Origin: Crenobacter cavernae
GTDB lineage: Bacteria > Pseudomonadota > Gammaproteobacteria > Burkholderiales > Chromobacteriaceae
DNA: 64,000 bases
NCBI RefSeq assembly: GCF_003355495.1
Contig: NZ_CP031337.1
Span: forward strand, 2,919,001 to 2,983,000
Direction of reading: 5' to 3'
Position numbers and translations under genes: made by a program
Part shown: one piece after another, positions 25,707 through 33,398 of the stretch
Layout of the letters: the number at the start of each line of letters is the position of its first letter
How positions within the stretch are numbered: position 1 is the first letter of the stretch
The notes under the pieces: generated by a model
Databases searched by the model: none
The model's input: the letters and a program-made list of their open reading frames with translations, nothing else
Told to the model about the DNA's origin: nothing

Positions 25707-26831
25707 TCATTCGGCGCGTTCGAGGTCGGCGAGCAGCGCCGCGAGAAATCGCGCCGCCTCGGCGCCGGTGCAGGCTCGGTGGTCGAAAGTGATCGAGATC
25801 GGCAAGCTGCGGTGCAGACCGATCGCGTCGCCGACCGCCACCGCCTCGAGCCGCGCGCGGCCGGCGCCGACGATGGCGACCGTCGGCGGCATCACCACCG
25901 GGCTCGCGTAGCGTCCGGCGAACATGCCGAAGTTCGACAGCGTGATCGTGTGGCCCTTCAGCTCGGCCGGAGACAGCGAACGCGCCTTCACCCGTCCCTT
26001 CAGCGCGTCGAGCGTGCTGCGGCTTTTTGCGCGATCGAGCGACTCGGCGTGGCGGATCACCGGCACGTAGAGCGCGTCGTCGGTGTCGAGCGCGATGCCG
26101 ATGTCGATATGGTCGAACACGCGGCGCGACAGCGTCTTGCCGTCGAACCACGCGTTGAGCGCCGGCACCGCGCGGCAGGCGGCGACCATCGCGCGCAGCA
26201 AACGCCAGGTGGTGTCCTCGCCACGGGGCCACGCGTGGATGTCGGCGTCGTCGACCAGCAGCACCGGCACCACCTCGGCGTGCGAGAGCGCCATGTTCTG
26301 CGCCATCGTGCGGCGCGGCCCGCGCAAGGCCTGCGATTCGGGCGCGGCCGGCGCGTCGTGGCGCGCGGCGGCCTCGACGTCGGCGCTGGTGATCGCGCCG
26401 TCCGGCCCGCTGCCGGTGAGCATGGCCAGATCGACGCCAAGCCGCGATGCGAGCGCCCGCACCGCCGGCGCCGCGCGCACCGCGACCGGCGCGGCCTTGG
26501 CCCCGGCCGGCGCCACGTTGGCCAAGGGCTTGTCCCTGGCTTGATGAGCGGCCGATACGTGACTGTCGCCGACCACCGTGCCGCTGTCGTCGGGCGCGCC
26601 GTCGTCGATGTCGACCAGCGGGTCGCCGAGCGGCACGATGTCGCCGACCTTCGCATACAGCTTGACGACTTTCCCGGCGAACGGCGCCGGCACGTCGACG
26701 ATGGCCTTGGCGGTCTCGACCGACAACAGCGGCTGGTCGAGCACCACCTTGTCGCCCTCGCCGACCTGCCAGGCGACGATCTCGGCCTCGGCCAACCCTT
26801 CGCCCAGATCGGGCAGCGTGAAGGTCTTCAT
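25707..26831 (-). CDS. Dihydrolipoamide acyltransferase (E2) of a 2-oxoacid dehydrogenase complex
   Basis: 374 residues. The lipoyl domain (1-75) has the lipoylated Lys in VETAKAIVD. A peripheral-subunit-binding domain follows (VRALASRLGVDLAMLTG, near 125-160), then a CoA-dependent acyltransferase domain ending in FDHRACTGAEAARFLAAL. The usual active site is HxxxDG; here the Asp is Thr (DHRACTG), a variant seen in some E2 subfamilies of the branched-chain/pyruvate type. The start at 26831 gives MKTFTLPDLGEGL. It is last of the E1 alpha-E1 beta-E2 operon. No E3 (lpdA) is adjacent, so a shared one elsewhere is likely. The substrate (pyruvate or branched-chain 2-oxoacids) is undecided. Confidence 0.88.
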   Translation of the reverse strand: MKTFTLPDLGEGLAEAEIVAWQVGEGDKVVLDQPLLSVETAKAIVDVPAPFAGKVVKLYAKVGDIVPLGDPLVDIDDGAPDDSGTVVGDSHVSAAHQARDKPLANVAPAGAKAAPVAVRAAPAVRALASRLGVDLAMLTGSGPDGAITSADVEAAARHDAPAAPESQALRGPRRTMAQNMALSHAEVVPVLLVDDADIHAWPRGEDTTWRLLRAMVAACRAVPALNAWFDGKTLSRRVFDHIDIGIALDTDDALYVPVIRHAESLDRAKSRSTLDALKGRVKARSLSPAELKGHTITLSNFGMFAGRYASPVVMPPTVAIVGAGRARLEAVAVGDAIGLHRSLPISITFDHRACTGAEAARFLAALLADLERAE

Positions 26832-26883
26832 GGTCTTCCCCCTCAACGATTCTCAACGCGACGCCGCTCGACCCCCGGGCGTC

Positions 26884-27864
26884 TCAGCGATACGCCATCA
26901 GGCCGAGCGCGGCATCGACGATGCGCGCCGCCGACGGCAGGTAGTCGTCCTCGAGGCGCGCCAGCGGCATCACCGTGTCGTAGCCGGCGAGCCGGCCGAC
27001 CGGCGCGACGAGGCTCATCAGCGCCTCGCTCGCGATCTGCGCGGCGATCTCGGCGCCGGCGCCGTAGAGCCTCGGCGCCTCGTGCACGATCAGGCAGCGG
27101 CCGGTCTTCTTCACCGACGCAAGTATCGTTTCCGAATCGAGCGGCCTCAGGCTCGCGACGTCGATCACCTCGGCGCTGACGCCCTGCTCGGCCAACGTTT
27201 GCGCCGCCTGACCGACCTCGACCAGCGCCGCCCCCCAGCCGATGAGGGAAATATCCGTCCCCTCGCGCCGCACGAACGCGCGGCCGAGCGGCAGCGCGAC
27301 CCCGTCGTCTTCGACCGGCTCCTTGAGCAGGCGATAGAGCCGCGTCGGCTCGAGGAACACCACCGGGTCGGGATCGCGGATCGCCGCGAGCAACAAGCCG
27401 TAAGCGGACGCCGGGCTAGCCGGCGTGACGACCTTGATGCCCGGGATGTGCGAAAGCCAGCCTTCCGGGCTCTCCGAGTGGTGTTCGGGCGCATGGATGC
27501 CGCCGCCGACCGGCGTGCGCAGCACCATCGGGCAGGAGAGCCTGCCGCGCGTGCGCGTGCGCAAACGGCCGGCGTGGTTGATCAACTGGTCGAAACAGGA
27601 ATACATGAAGCCGGCGAACTGGATCTCGGCGACCGGCTTCATGCCCTGCACGGCCATGCCGACCGCGCTGGCCGCGATCACCGTTTCGGCCAGCGGCGTG
27701 TCGCGCACGCGTTGTTCGCCGAAGCGCGCCAGCAGCCCGCCGGTGGCGCGGAACACGCCGCCGTTGACGCCGATGTCCTGGCCGATCAGCACCACGTCCG
27801 GGTCGTCTTCGAGCGCGCGCGCCAATGCGAGGTTCACCGCCTCGAGCAGGGTCAACTCAGCCAT
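26884..27864 (-). CDS. 2-oxoacid dehydrogenase E1 component, beta subunit
   Basis: 326-residue transketolase-like subunit. LIGQDIGVNGGVFRATGGL is near 26, GMKPVAEIQFAGFMYSCFDQ is in the middle, and a C-terminal transketolase domain (GRCLIVHEAPRLYGAG) closes it. With the alpha subunit it forms the thiamine-diphosphate-dependent decarboxylase that acylates the lipoyl arm of E2. It overlaps the alpha gene by 8 bp. One uptake-like word (27187) lies in it. Confidence 0.93.
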   Translation of the reverse strand: MAELTLLEAVNLALARALEDDPDVVLIGQDIGVNGGVFRATGGLLARFGEQRVRDTPLAETVIAASAVGMAVQGMKPVAEIQFAGFMYSCFDQLINHAGRLRTRTRGRLSCPMVLRTPVGGGIHAPEHHSESPEGWLSHIPGIKVVTPASPASAYGLLLAAIRDPDPVVFLEPTRLYRLLKEPVEDDGVALPLGRAFVRREGTDISLIGWGAALVEVGQAAQTLAEQGVSAEVIDVASLRPLDSETILASVKKTGRCLIVHEAPRLYGAGAEIAAQIASEALMSLVAPVGRLAGYDTVMPLARLEDDYLPSAARIVDAALGLMAYR

Positions 27865-28930
27865 GATGCCCTCCTTCGCGGGCCGCCAGCTCGGCGCGCT
27901 GCGCGACGAGTTCGGCCGGCAGTTCGGCGTACAGGTAGTCGACGATGCTGGTCAAGGGCTGCGGCGGCGTGGCGAGGTACTCGGCGACCGCGGCCTCGAG
28001 CCTCGCCTGGTTGTCGGCGATCAGCGCCTCTTCGTCGGCCTTCGCCCACAGGCCTTCGCGCGCCAAGAGTTTGCGCAGGCGCACGAGGGGCTCCTCGGCC
28101 CACGCGGCGCTCACCTCTTCGGCGCTGCGATAGCGGCGCGCATCGTCGGCGGTGGTGTGGTCGGTGAGACGGTAGGACAACAGTTCGACGACGGTCGGCC
28201 CATCACCGCTTCGTGCGCGCTCGATCGCCTGGCCGACGACGTGGCGCACCGCGACGACGTCGTTGCCGTCGGCCTGCACGCCGGGAATGCCGCCGGCGAT
28301 CGCCTTCTGCGCGAAGGTCGCGCACGCCGTCTGCCTGGCCGCCGGCACCGAGATCGCCCAGCCGTTGTTGATGACGACGAAGACCGTCGGCAGGCGCCAG
28401 ATGCCGGCGAGGTTCACCGCCTCGTAGAAGTCGCCCTTCGACGTCGCGCCGTCGCCGAGCACGCACACGGCGACGCGCGCTTGCTTGCGGTGCTGAAAGG
28501 CAGCGGCGACGCCGGTCGCGTGGCCGCAGTGGCTGGCGATCGGCACCGAGATCGGGAAGTCTTCGCGCGGACCGGCGACGCAGCTGCCGCGTTCGTCGCC
28601 CGCCCAGTAGAGGAAGATCTCGACCGGGGTGACGCCGCGCCACAGGAAGGCGCCGGTCTCGCGATAGGTCGGCAACAGCACGTCTTCGGCGCGCATCACG
28701 CTGGCGAGACCGACGGTGGCGGCCTCCTCGCCGAGCGACGACGGAAAGGTCCGCAACTGGCCGGTGCGCTGCAGCGCGACCGCGCGCGCGTCGAAGGCGC
28801 GGGTGAAGGCCATCGTGCGGTAGACCGGGATCAGCGCGTTCAGCGCCAGACCCGGTGGCGGCTCGGCCAACTCTCCCCTCGCGTCGAGAAACTGGAAATA
28901 GGGTACGGAAAACTGTGCGGCGGTTTTCAT
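27857..28930 (-). CDS. 2-oxoacid dehydrogenase E1 component, alpha subunit
   Basis: 357-residue thiamine-diphosphate-binding subunit. The TPP motif is GDGATSKGDFYEAVNLAG with a later NNGWAIS (the GDG...NN pattern). Regulatory/phosphorylation-loop-like SYRLTDHTTADDARRYR lies near 245. The PdhA/BkdA1 type is clear, but the substrate is not. An uptake-like word (28862) lies near the 5' end. First gene of a compact three-gene operon. Confidence 0.92.
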   Translation of the reverse strand: MKTAAQFSVPYFQFLDARGELAEPPPGLALNALIPVYRTMAFTRAFDARAVALQRTGQLRTFPSSLGEEAATVGLASVMRAEDVLLPTYRETGAFLWRGVTPVEIFLYWAGDERGSCVAGPREDFPISVPIASHCGHATGVAAAFQHRKQARVAVCVLGDGATSKGDFYEAVNLAGIWRLPTVFVVINNGWAISVPAARQTACATFAQKAIAGGIPGVQADGNDVVAVRHVVGQAIERARSGDGPTVVELLSYRLTDHTTADDARRYRSAEEVSAAWAEEPLVRLRKLLAREGLWAKADEEALIADNQARLEAAVAEYLATPPQPLTSIVDYLYAELPAELVAQRAELAAREGGHHG

Positions 28931-29176
28931 CTGCCTCTCCTTAAGCAGAAGCCCGTCTTGCCGCCCGGATCCGGACGGCGCCCTTCACGGTGCGCGAGGA
29001 TCGCCCGCGCGCCGTCGACATCATCTTTCCCGCTCGCGCGGGATACCCTCAGCATAGTAGTGTCCGGCGGCGATCCGGCAAGGTCGAAGCATGACGCGTC
29101 GCAACAGCCGGCGCGATTGCCCGGCGGGCTTTGCGCCGCCTACAATCTGACCTCGACAATCGCTGCCCTGCCCACC
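28931..29176. promoter_or_regulatory. Divergent intergenic region, E1 alpha / exonuclease-like gene
   Basis: 246 bp without a gene. It should hold the promoter of the E1-E2 operon (minus) and of the exonuclease-like gene (plus). A GAGAGG-like ribosome site precedes the E1 alpha ATG on the minus strand. I see no clear operator. Confidence 0.4.
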
Positions 29177-29920
29177 GTGACCCCCATCCTCAGCTTTGAC
29201 ATCGAAACCGTCCCCGACGTTGCCGGCATCCGCCTGCTCACCGGTTTCGACGACACCATCACCGACCACAACGTCGTCGAGTACGCGCTGCAGCGCCGCC
29301 GCGCCGAAATCGACGCCGACTTCGTCGCGCCGCACCTGCAAAAGGTCGTCGCGATCGCCGCCGTCCTCGGCAGCGACGAAGGCGTCGCCCTCCACAGCTT
29401 CGGCGCGCCGGAGCTCGGCGAAGCCGGCACGCTCGCCGCCTTCTTCGCGCTGGTGGAAAAACACGCGCCGCGGCTCGTCAGCTGGGCGGGAAGCGCGCAA
29501 CTGCCGGCGCTGCACTGCCGCGCGCTGATGCACGGCGTCGCCGCGCCGCGCTACTGGGAACAAGACCGCCACCTCGACCTCGCCGAGCGGCTCGCGCTGG
29601 CGTCAAGGGAATCGCGCGTGTCGCTGGTCGACATCGCCCGGCTGTCGGGCCTGCCGGGCAAGGCCGGGCTCGACAGGCTCGCCATCTGGCACGCGTACGA
29701 GAACGGCCGTCTCGACGCGATCCGTGCAAAGAGCGAGACCGACGCGGTTTACACCTGCCTCGTCCACCTGCGCTTCGAACACCTGGCGGGCCGCCTCTCG
29801 CCCGACGCCTACCGGGCCGAAGTCGGACGCGTGAGGCGCGCGCTCGAGGCCGCCGACTCGGCCCGCTGGCGCGATTTTCTCGCCGCCTGGCCGCTTGACC
29901 CGCTCGGCGCCAGCCGGTAG
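29177..29920 (+). CDS. 3'-5' exonuclease-like protein (PolB-exonuclease family, DEDDy type)
   Basis: 247 residues. The ExoI motif FDIETVPD is at residues 7-14, with DxE-type acidic pair, and an ExoII-like HLDLAERL lies in the middle. The ExoIII-like segment ENGRLDAIRAKSETDAVYT supplies the last Asp and Tyr. This fits the family of predicted 3'-5' exonucleases related to the proofreading domain of family B polymerases (PF10108), whose cellular role is not settled. The start is the GTG at 29177; upstream in-frame codons have no ATG until inside the neighbouring operon. A strong hairpin follows. Confidence 0.8.
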   Translation: MTPILSFDIETVPDVAGIRLLTGFDDTITDHNVVEYALQRRRAEIDADFVAPHLQKVVAIAAVLGSDEGVALHSFGAPELGEAGTLAAFFALVEKHAPRLVSWAGSAQLPALHCRALMHGVAAPRYWEQDRHLDLAERLALASRESRVSLVDIARLSGLPGKAGLDRLAIWHAYENGRLDAIRAKSETDAVYTCLVHLRFEHLAGRLSPDAYRAEVGRVRRALEAADSARWRDFLAAWPLDPLGASR

Positions 29921-29990
29921 ATTCAAACCTCGCGCCGATTTGGGACTGCTTGCGGGCGCGTTATAAATGCCAGCTAAATGTCGAGGGATG

Positions 29991-30023
29991 AACCCGCGCA
30001 AGCCTGGCTTGTGCGGGTTTTTC
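29991..30023 (+). terminator. Rho-independent terminator after the exonuclease-like gene
   Basis: AACCCGCGCAAGC and GCTTGTGCGGGTT arms with a CTG loop, then TTT and TTTT runs. One G-T pair in the stem. Confidence 0.85.
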
Positions 30024-30168
30024 GTTTTCCGGGCCGCGCGGCCGGGACGCCTCCCCTCGCATCACAGGCGCCGATTTAATCGACAACTTGCAGAGCGCCT
30101 CTCCCAATCTGCTAAAGCGTCGCCCGACGGGTCGGGCGGCCAGATTTCAATGCTTCAGGAGCCTTGCC

Positions 30169-30483
30169 ATGTACGACTGCCAGCACGACCACTACACCGA
30201 CTTTTCCGAACCTGTCTTCAAGGACTCGGCCAAGCTTGCGCTCGCCGGTTCGCTGATAGCGCGCTCTCTGCCGGGTCAGCCTCAAGCCGACGCCGCGTTG
30301 GCCGAGCTCGAAGCCTTCGCGCAACGACTGGGTTACAGCGTCGAGCGAAACGGCTCCACCGCGCGTGTCGCCGACGTCAGCCTCGTCGACGCGCTGCGCC
30401 TCAATGCCTGTTTCGGCCCGCACCTGCTGATCGACTGCGACCTCAGGGCGCGCCGCGCGGTGCGCCAGAGCCACATAGACTGA
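30169..30483 (+). CDS. Small protein of unknown function
   Basis: 104 residues from the ATG at 30169, which has a TCAGGAG ribosome site; an upstream in-frame ATG at 30088 lacks one. The protein is soluble, begins MYDCQHDHYTDF (Cys/His-rich) and has no recognised domain. Its two uptake-like words (30225, 30298) and native codon use suggest a resident gene rather than noise. It is expressed between a terminator upstream and norM downstream. No function proposed. Confidence 0.55.
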   Translation: MYDCQHDHYTDFSEPVFKDSAKLALAGSLIARSLPGQPQADAALAELEAFAQRLGYSVERNGSTARVADVSLVDALRLNACFGPHLLIDCDLRARRAVRQSHID

Positions 30484-30577
30484 GGCCGCGCGACGGGGCC
30501 CGGCCGGATCGGCCGTCTCGCCCCACAGCGCTATATAACGGCGAAGTCACCACCGTCGACGCGGCCGCGAAGCGGGT

Positions 30578-30583
30578 TATAAT
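30578..30583 (+). promoter_or_regulatory. -10 box upstream of norM-murB
   Basis: A perfect TATAAT lies 90 bp upstream of norM. No good -35 is visible at 17 bp, so an activator or a weak -35 is likely. Confidence 0.5.
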
Positions 30584-30672
30584 CCCCGCCTTGCGGCCTG
30601 CGTCCGGTCTCCCACCGCGATGCGCAAGCCCGGCCAAGCCCGCGGCGTCACGCCCGCCCATCCCGGAGCCCT

Positions 30673-32061
30673 ATGCTGTTCGAACTCAACCGCGCGTCGC
30701 GCCAGGAAATCGGGCTCGAAGCGAAGTCCATCCTCAAACTCGCGCTGCCGATGATGATCGCGCAGATCGCACAGGTCGCCACCGGCTTTGTCGACATGGT
30801 GATGGCCGGCCAGGTCGGCACCGACGACCTGGCCGCCGTCTCGCTCGGCGCCAGCGTGTTCATCATGAGCTACGTCACGCTGATGGGCGTCGTCAGCGCC
30901 TTGAACCCCATCCTGTCGCACCAGCTGGGCGCCGGCGAACACGAAAGCATCGGCGCGACCGGCCGCCAGGGTCTGTGGCTCGGCCTGTTTCTGGGCCTCG
31001 TCGGCATGCTCGTGATGCTCGGCTCGCGGCCGGTGCTCGCCGCGTGGCTGACGCTGCCCGCACACGTGGTCGACATGGTGAACCTGTTCGTCACCGGCGC
31101 GGCGCTCGGCATGCCAGCGGCGATGATGCACCGTTCGCTGCACGCTTACGCGTCGAGCCTGAACCGCCCGAAACCGATCATGTTCATGAGCCTGGCCTGC
31201 CTCGCTCTTGTCGTCCCGCTCAACTACGTGCTGATCCACGGCCTGTTCGGTCTGCCGGCGATGGGCGGCGCCGGCTGCGGCTGGGCGACCGGCATCGTGT
31301 TATGGGTGAACTGCCTCTTGCTCGGCGGCTATATCGCGCGCCACCGCTACTTCAAGCCGTTCGGCCTGTTCGAACGGTTCGATCCGCCCGACTTCGCGCG
31401 CCTTCGCGAATTTTTGAAGCTCGGCGTGCCGATCGGGCTGTCCTTCTTCGTCGAGGTCAGCCTGTTCTCGCTGATCGCGCTGTTGATCGCCCAGTTCGGC
31501 ACCGTCGTCGTCGCCAGCCACCAGGCGGTGATCAACGTGTCGAGCATCGCCTACATGGTGCCGCAGAGCCTCGCCGTCGCGATCTCGGTGCGCGTCGGCC
31601 AGGCGAACGGCGCCGGCGACTACCGGCGCGCGCGCTTCGTGTCGGGCGTCGGCCTCGTCGTCGGGCTCGCCGGTGCGCTGATCACGATGGCCGGCGTACT
31701 CGGCGCGCGCCACGGCATCATCGGCCTCTACAGCAACGATGCGCGCGTGATCGCGATCGGCGCGAGCCTGCTCGTCTACTCGGCGGTGTTCCAGCTGGTC
31801 GACGCGGCGCAGTCGGTCGCCTCCGGCGCGCTGCGCGGCTACAAGCTGACCACCGTGCCGATGATCATCCACACGCTGTCGTTCTGGGGCGTCGGTCTCG
31901 GCCTCGGCATCCTGCTCGGCCTGACCGACTGGCTGCGCCCGGCGATGGGGGTGTACGGCTTCTGGAGCGCGCTCGTCGCAAGCCTGGTCGCCGCCGCCGT
32001 CCTGTTGATCGTCTACCTCGCCTTCGAGAGCCGCAGACGCCTGCAACGGCAAAACGTTTAG
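30673..32061 (+). CDS. norM: MATE-family multidrug efflux pump, NorM type
   Basis: 462-residue membrane protein with 12 predicted helices, distinct from the DinF-type pump at 3.5 kb. ILKLALPMMIAQIAQVATGF followed by VDMVMAGQVGTDDLAAVSLG is typical of NorM; the second half has GVPIGLSFFVEVSLFSLIAL. NorM exports cationic drugs such as fluoroquinolones and ethidium by Na+ or H+ antiport. It is 7 bp before murB and probably co-transcribed with it. Confidence 0.92.
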   Translation: MLFELNRASRQEIGLEAKSILKLALPMMIAQIAQVATGFVDMVMAGQVGTDDLAAVSLGASVFIMSYVTLMGVVSALNPILSHQLGAGEHESIGATGRQGLWLGLFLGLVGMLVMLGSRPVLAAWLTLPAHVVDMVNLFVTGAALGMPAAMMHRSLHAYASSLNRPKPIMFMSLACLALVVPLNYVLIHGLFGLPAMGGAGCGWATGIVLWVNCLLLGGYIARHRYFKPFGLFERFDPPDFARLREFLKLGVPIGLSFFVEVSLFSLIALLIAQFGTVVVASHQAVINVSSIAYMVPQSLAVAISVRVGQANGAGDYRRARFVSGVGLVVGLAGALITMAGVLGARHGIIGLYSNDARVIAIGASLLVYSAVFQLVDAAQSVASGALRGYKLTTVPMIIHTLSFWGVGLGLGILLGLTDWLRPAMGVYGFWSALVASLVAAAVLLIVYLAFESRRRLQRQNV

Positions 32062-32068
32062 GACACGC

Positions 32069-33097
32069 ATGAGCCTCACCTTTCACGAGCGCGTGTCGCT
32101 CAAGCCGTACAACACCTTCGGCATCGCCGTGTCGGCGCGCCGCTTCACGACGCTGCACGACCTTGACGACCTGCCGGCGCTGCTCGACTGCGCCCCGTAC
32201 CGCGAAGGCCCGGTGCTGTTTCTCGGCGGCGGCAGCAACCTCTTGTTCACCCGCGACTACCCGGGCCTCGTCGTCAAACTGGAGCTGTCCGGCGTGCGCG
32301 TGCTCGCCGAAGACGAGACCGGCGTGCTGGTCGAAGCCGCCGCCGGCGAGGCGTGGCACCCGTTCGTAAGATTAACGTTGGCCGAGGGCTGGTCGGGGCT
32401 CGAGAACCTCAGCCTGATCCCCGGCACCGTCGGCGCCGCGCCGATCCAGAACATCGGCGCCTACGGCGCAGAGGTGAAGGACACGATAGAAGCCGTCGTC
32501 TGCGCCGACCTCGACAACGGCGGCGCCGAAGTCGTACTCGGCAACGCCGATTGCCGCTTCGCCTACCGCGACAGCGTGTTCAAGCGCGAGGCGGCCGGCC
32601 GGCTGCTGGTGACCGCGGTGCGCTTCAGATTGTCGAAGACGCCCGACGTCAAGACCGGCTACGGCGACATCGCCGGCGAACTCGCGCGCATGGGCATCGA
32701 GGGCGAACCGACGCCGCTTAACGTCAGCGAAGCGGTGATCCGCATCCGCTCGAGCAAACTGCCCGACCCGGCCGAGCTCGGCAACGCCGGCAGCTTCTTC
32801 AAGAATCCAATTGTCGACGCAACGTTGGCCGAGCAGCTCGTTGAACGCTTTCCGGCGATGCCGCACTACCCGGCAGGCGAAGGCCGCGTGAAGCTCGCCG
32901 CCGGCTGGCTGATCGATGCGGCTGGCCTCAAGGGCTATAGAGAAGGCGACGCGGCGGTGCACGACAGGCAGGCGCTGGTGCTGGTCAACCACGGCGGCGC
33001 GAGCGGCGTTGAGATCCGCGCGCTCGCGCAAAAGGTGCAGGACACGGTGTTCGAACGCTACGGCGTCGCGCTGGAGCCGGAGCCTATCGTGCTCTGA
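32069..33097 (+). CDS. murB: UDP-N-acetylenolpyruvoylglucosamine reductase
   Basis: 342-residue FAD enzyme (E. coli 342) reducing UDP-GlcNAc-enolpyruvate to UDP-MurNAc in peptidoglycan synthesis. The FAD-binding segment has LFLGGGSNLLFT near 51 and IPGTVGAAPIQNIGAYG near 113. The catalytic Ser lies in GNAGSFFKNP near 235, and AAGWLIDAAGLKG follows. These are type I MurB features. Uptake-like words at 32378 and 32825, and a paired-word terminator after the stop. Confidence 0.96.
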   Translation: MSLTFHERVSLKPYNTFGIAVSARRFTTLHDLDDLPALLDCAPYREGPVLFLGGGSNLLFTRDYPGLVVKLELSGVRVLAEDETGVLVEAAAGEAWHPFVRLTLAEGWSGLENLSLIPGTVGAAPIQNIGAYGAEVKDTIEAVVCADLDNGGAEVVLGNADCRFAYRDSVFKREAAGRLLVTAVRFRLSKTPDVKTGYGDIAGELARMGIEGEPTPLNVSEAVIRIRSSKLPDPAELGNAGSFFKNPIVDATLAEQLVERFPAMPHYPAGEGRVKLAAGWLIDAAGLKGYREGDAAVHDRQALVLVNHGGASGVEIRALAQKVQDTVFERYGVALEPEPIVL

Positions 33098-33114
33098 CGC
33101 GCGCTTTTCCCCTG

Positions 33115-33158
33115 CAAAAAAGCTCGGCCAACCTTAGCAAGGTTGGCCGAGCTTTTTT
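33115..33158 (+). terminator. Uptake-word hairpin terminator after murB
   Basis: A6-GCTCGGCCAACCTT, loop AGC, then AAGGTTGGCCGAGC-T6: a long stem with A- and T-runs. It separates murB from leuA, both on the plus strand. Confidence 0.9.
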
Positions 33159-33160
33159 CG

Positions 33161-33398
33161 TTTCCGACGTTCGACAGCACCCTTTCGCCGCCGGCCGGCT
33201 GTTGTCAAAACCCAACAGGAGAATCGCCCCATATCGGACAGCTTGTCGCAAAAAACACCCTGATTTCTACTGAACGTCCAATTATCCGTACCTGTCTATA
33301 GAGGTGACGGAGGGGCCGGTCAATGATTTTTGACCTTATGTCGACAACGCCACTAGCATAAGTGACCGTACCCCATCGCAATAGACAGGAGAACCGCC
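33161..33398 (+). promoter_or_regulatory. Upstream leader region of leuA
   Basis: 238 bp, more AT-rich than its surroundings, without a convincing Leu-rich leader peptide. GGTCAA-TGATTT-TTGACC (33317-33334) can form a small hairpin, and CCTGTCTA (33292) can pair with TAGACAGG (33382) near the ribosome site. This could be an mRNA leader or an operator; nothing more can be said. Confidence 0.4.

Noticed and set aside
33161..33398. Leucine attenuator before leuA
   Set aside because: No leader peptide with a run of Leu codons and no terminator/antiterminator pair could be found.
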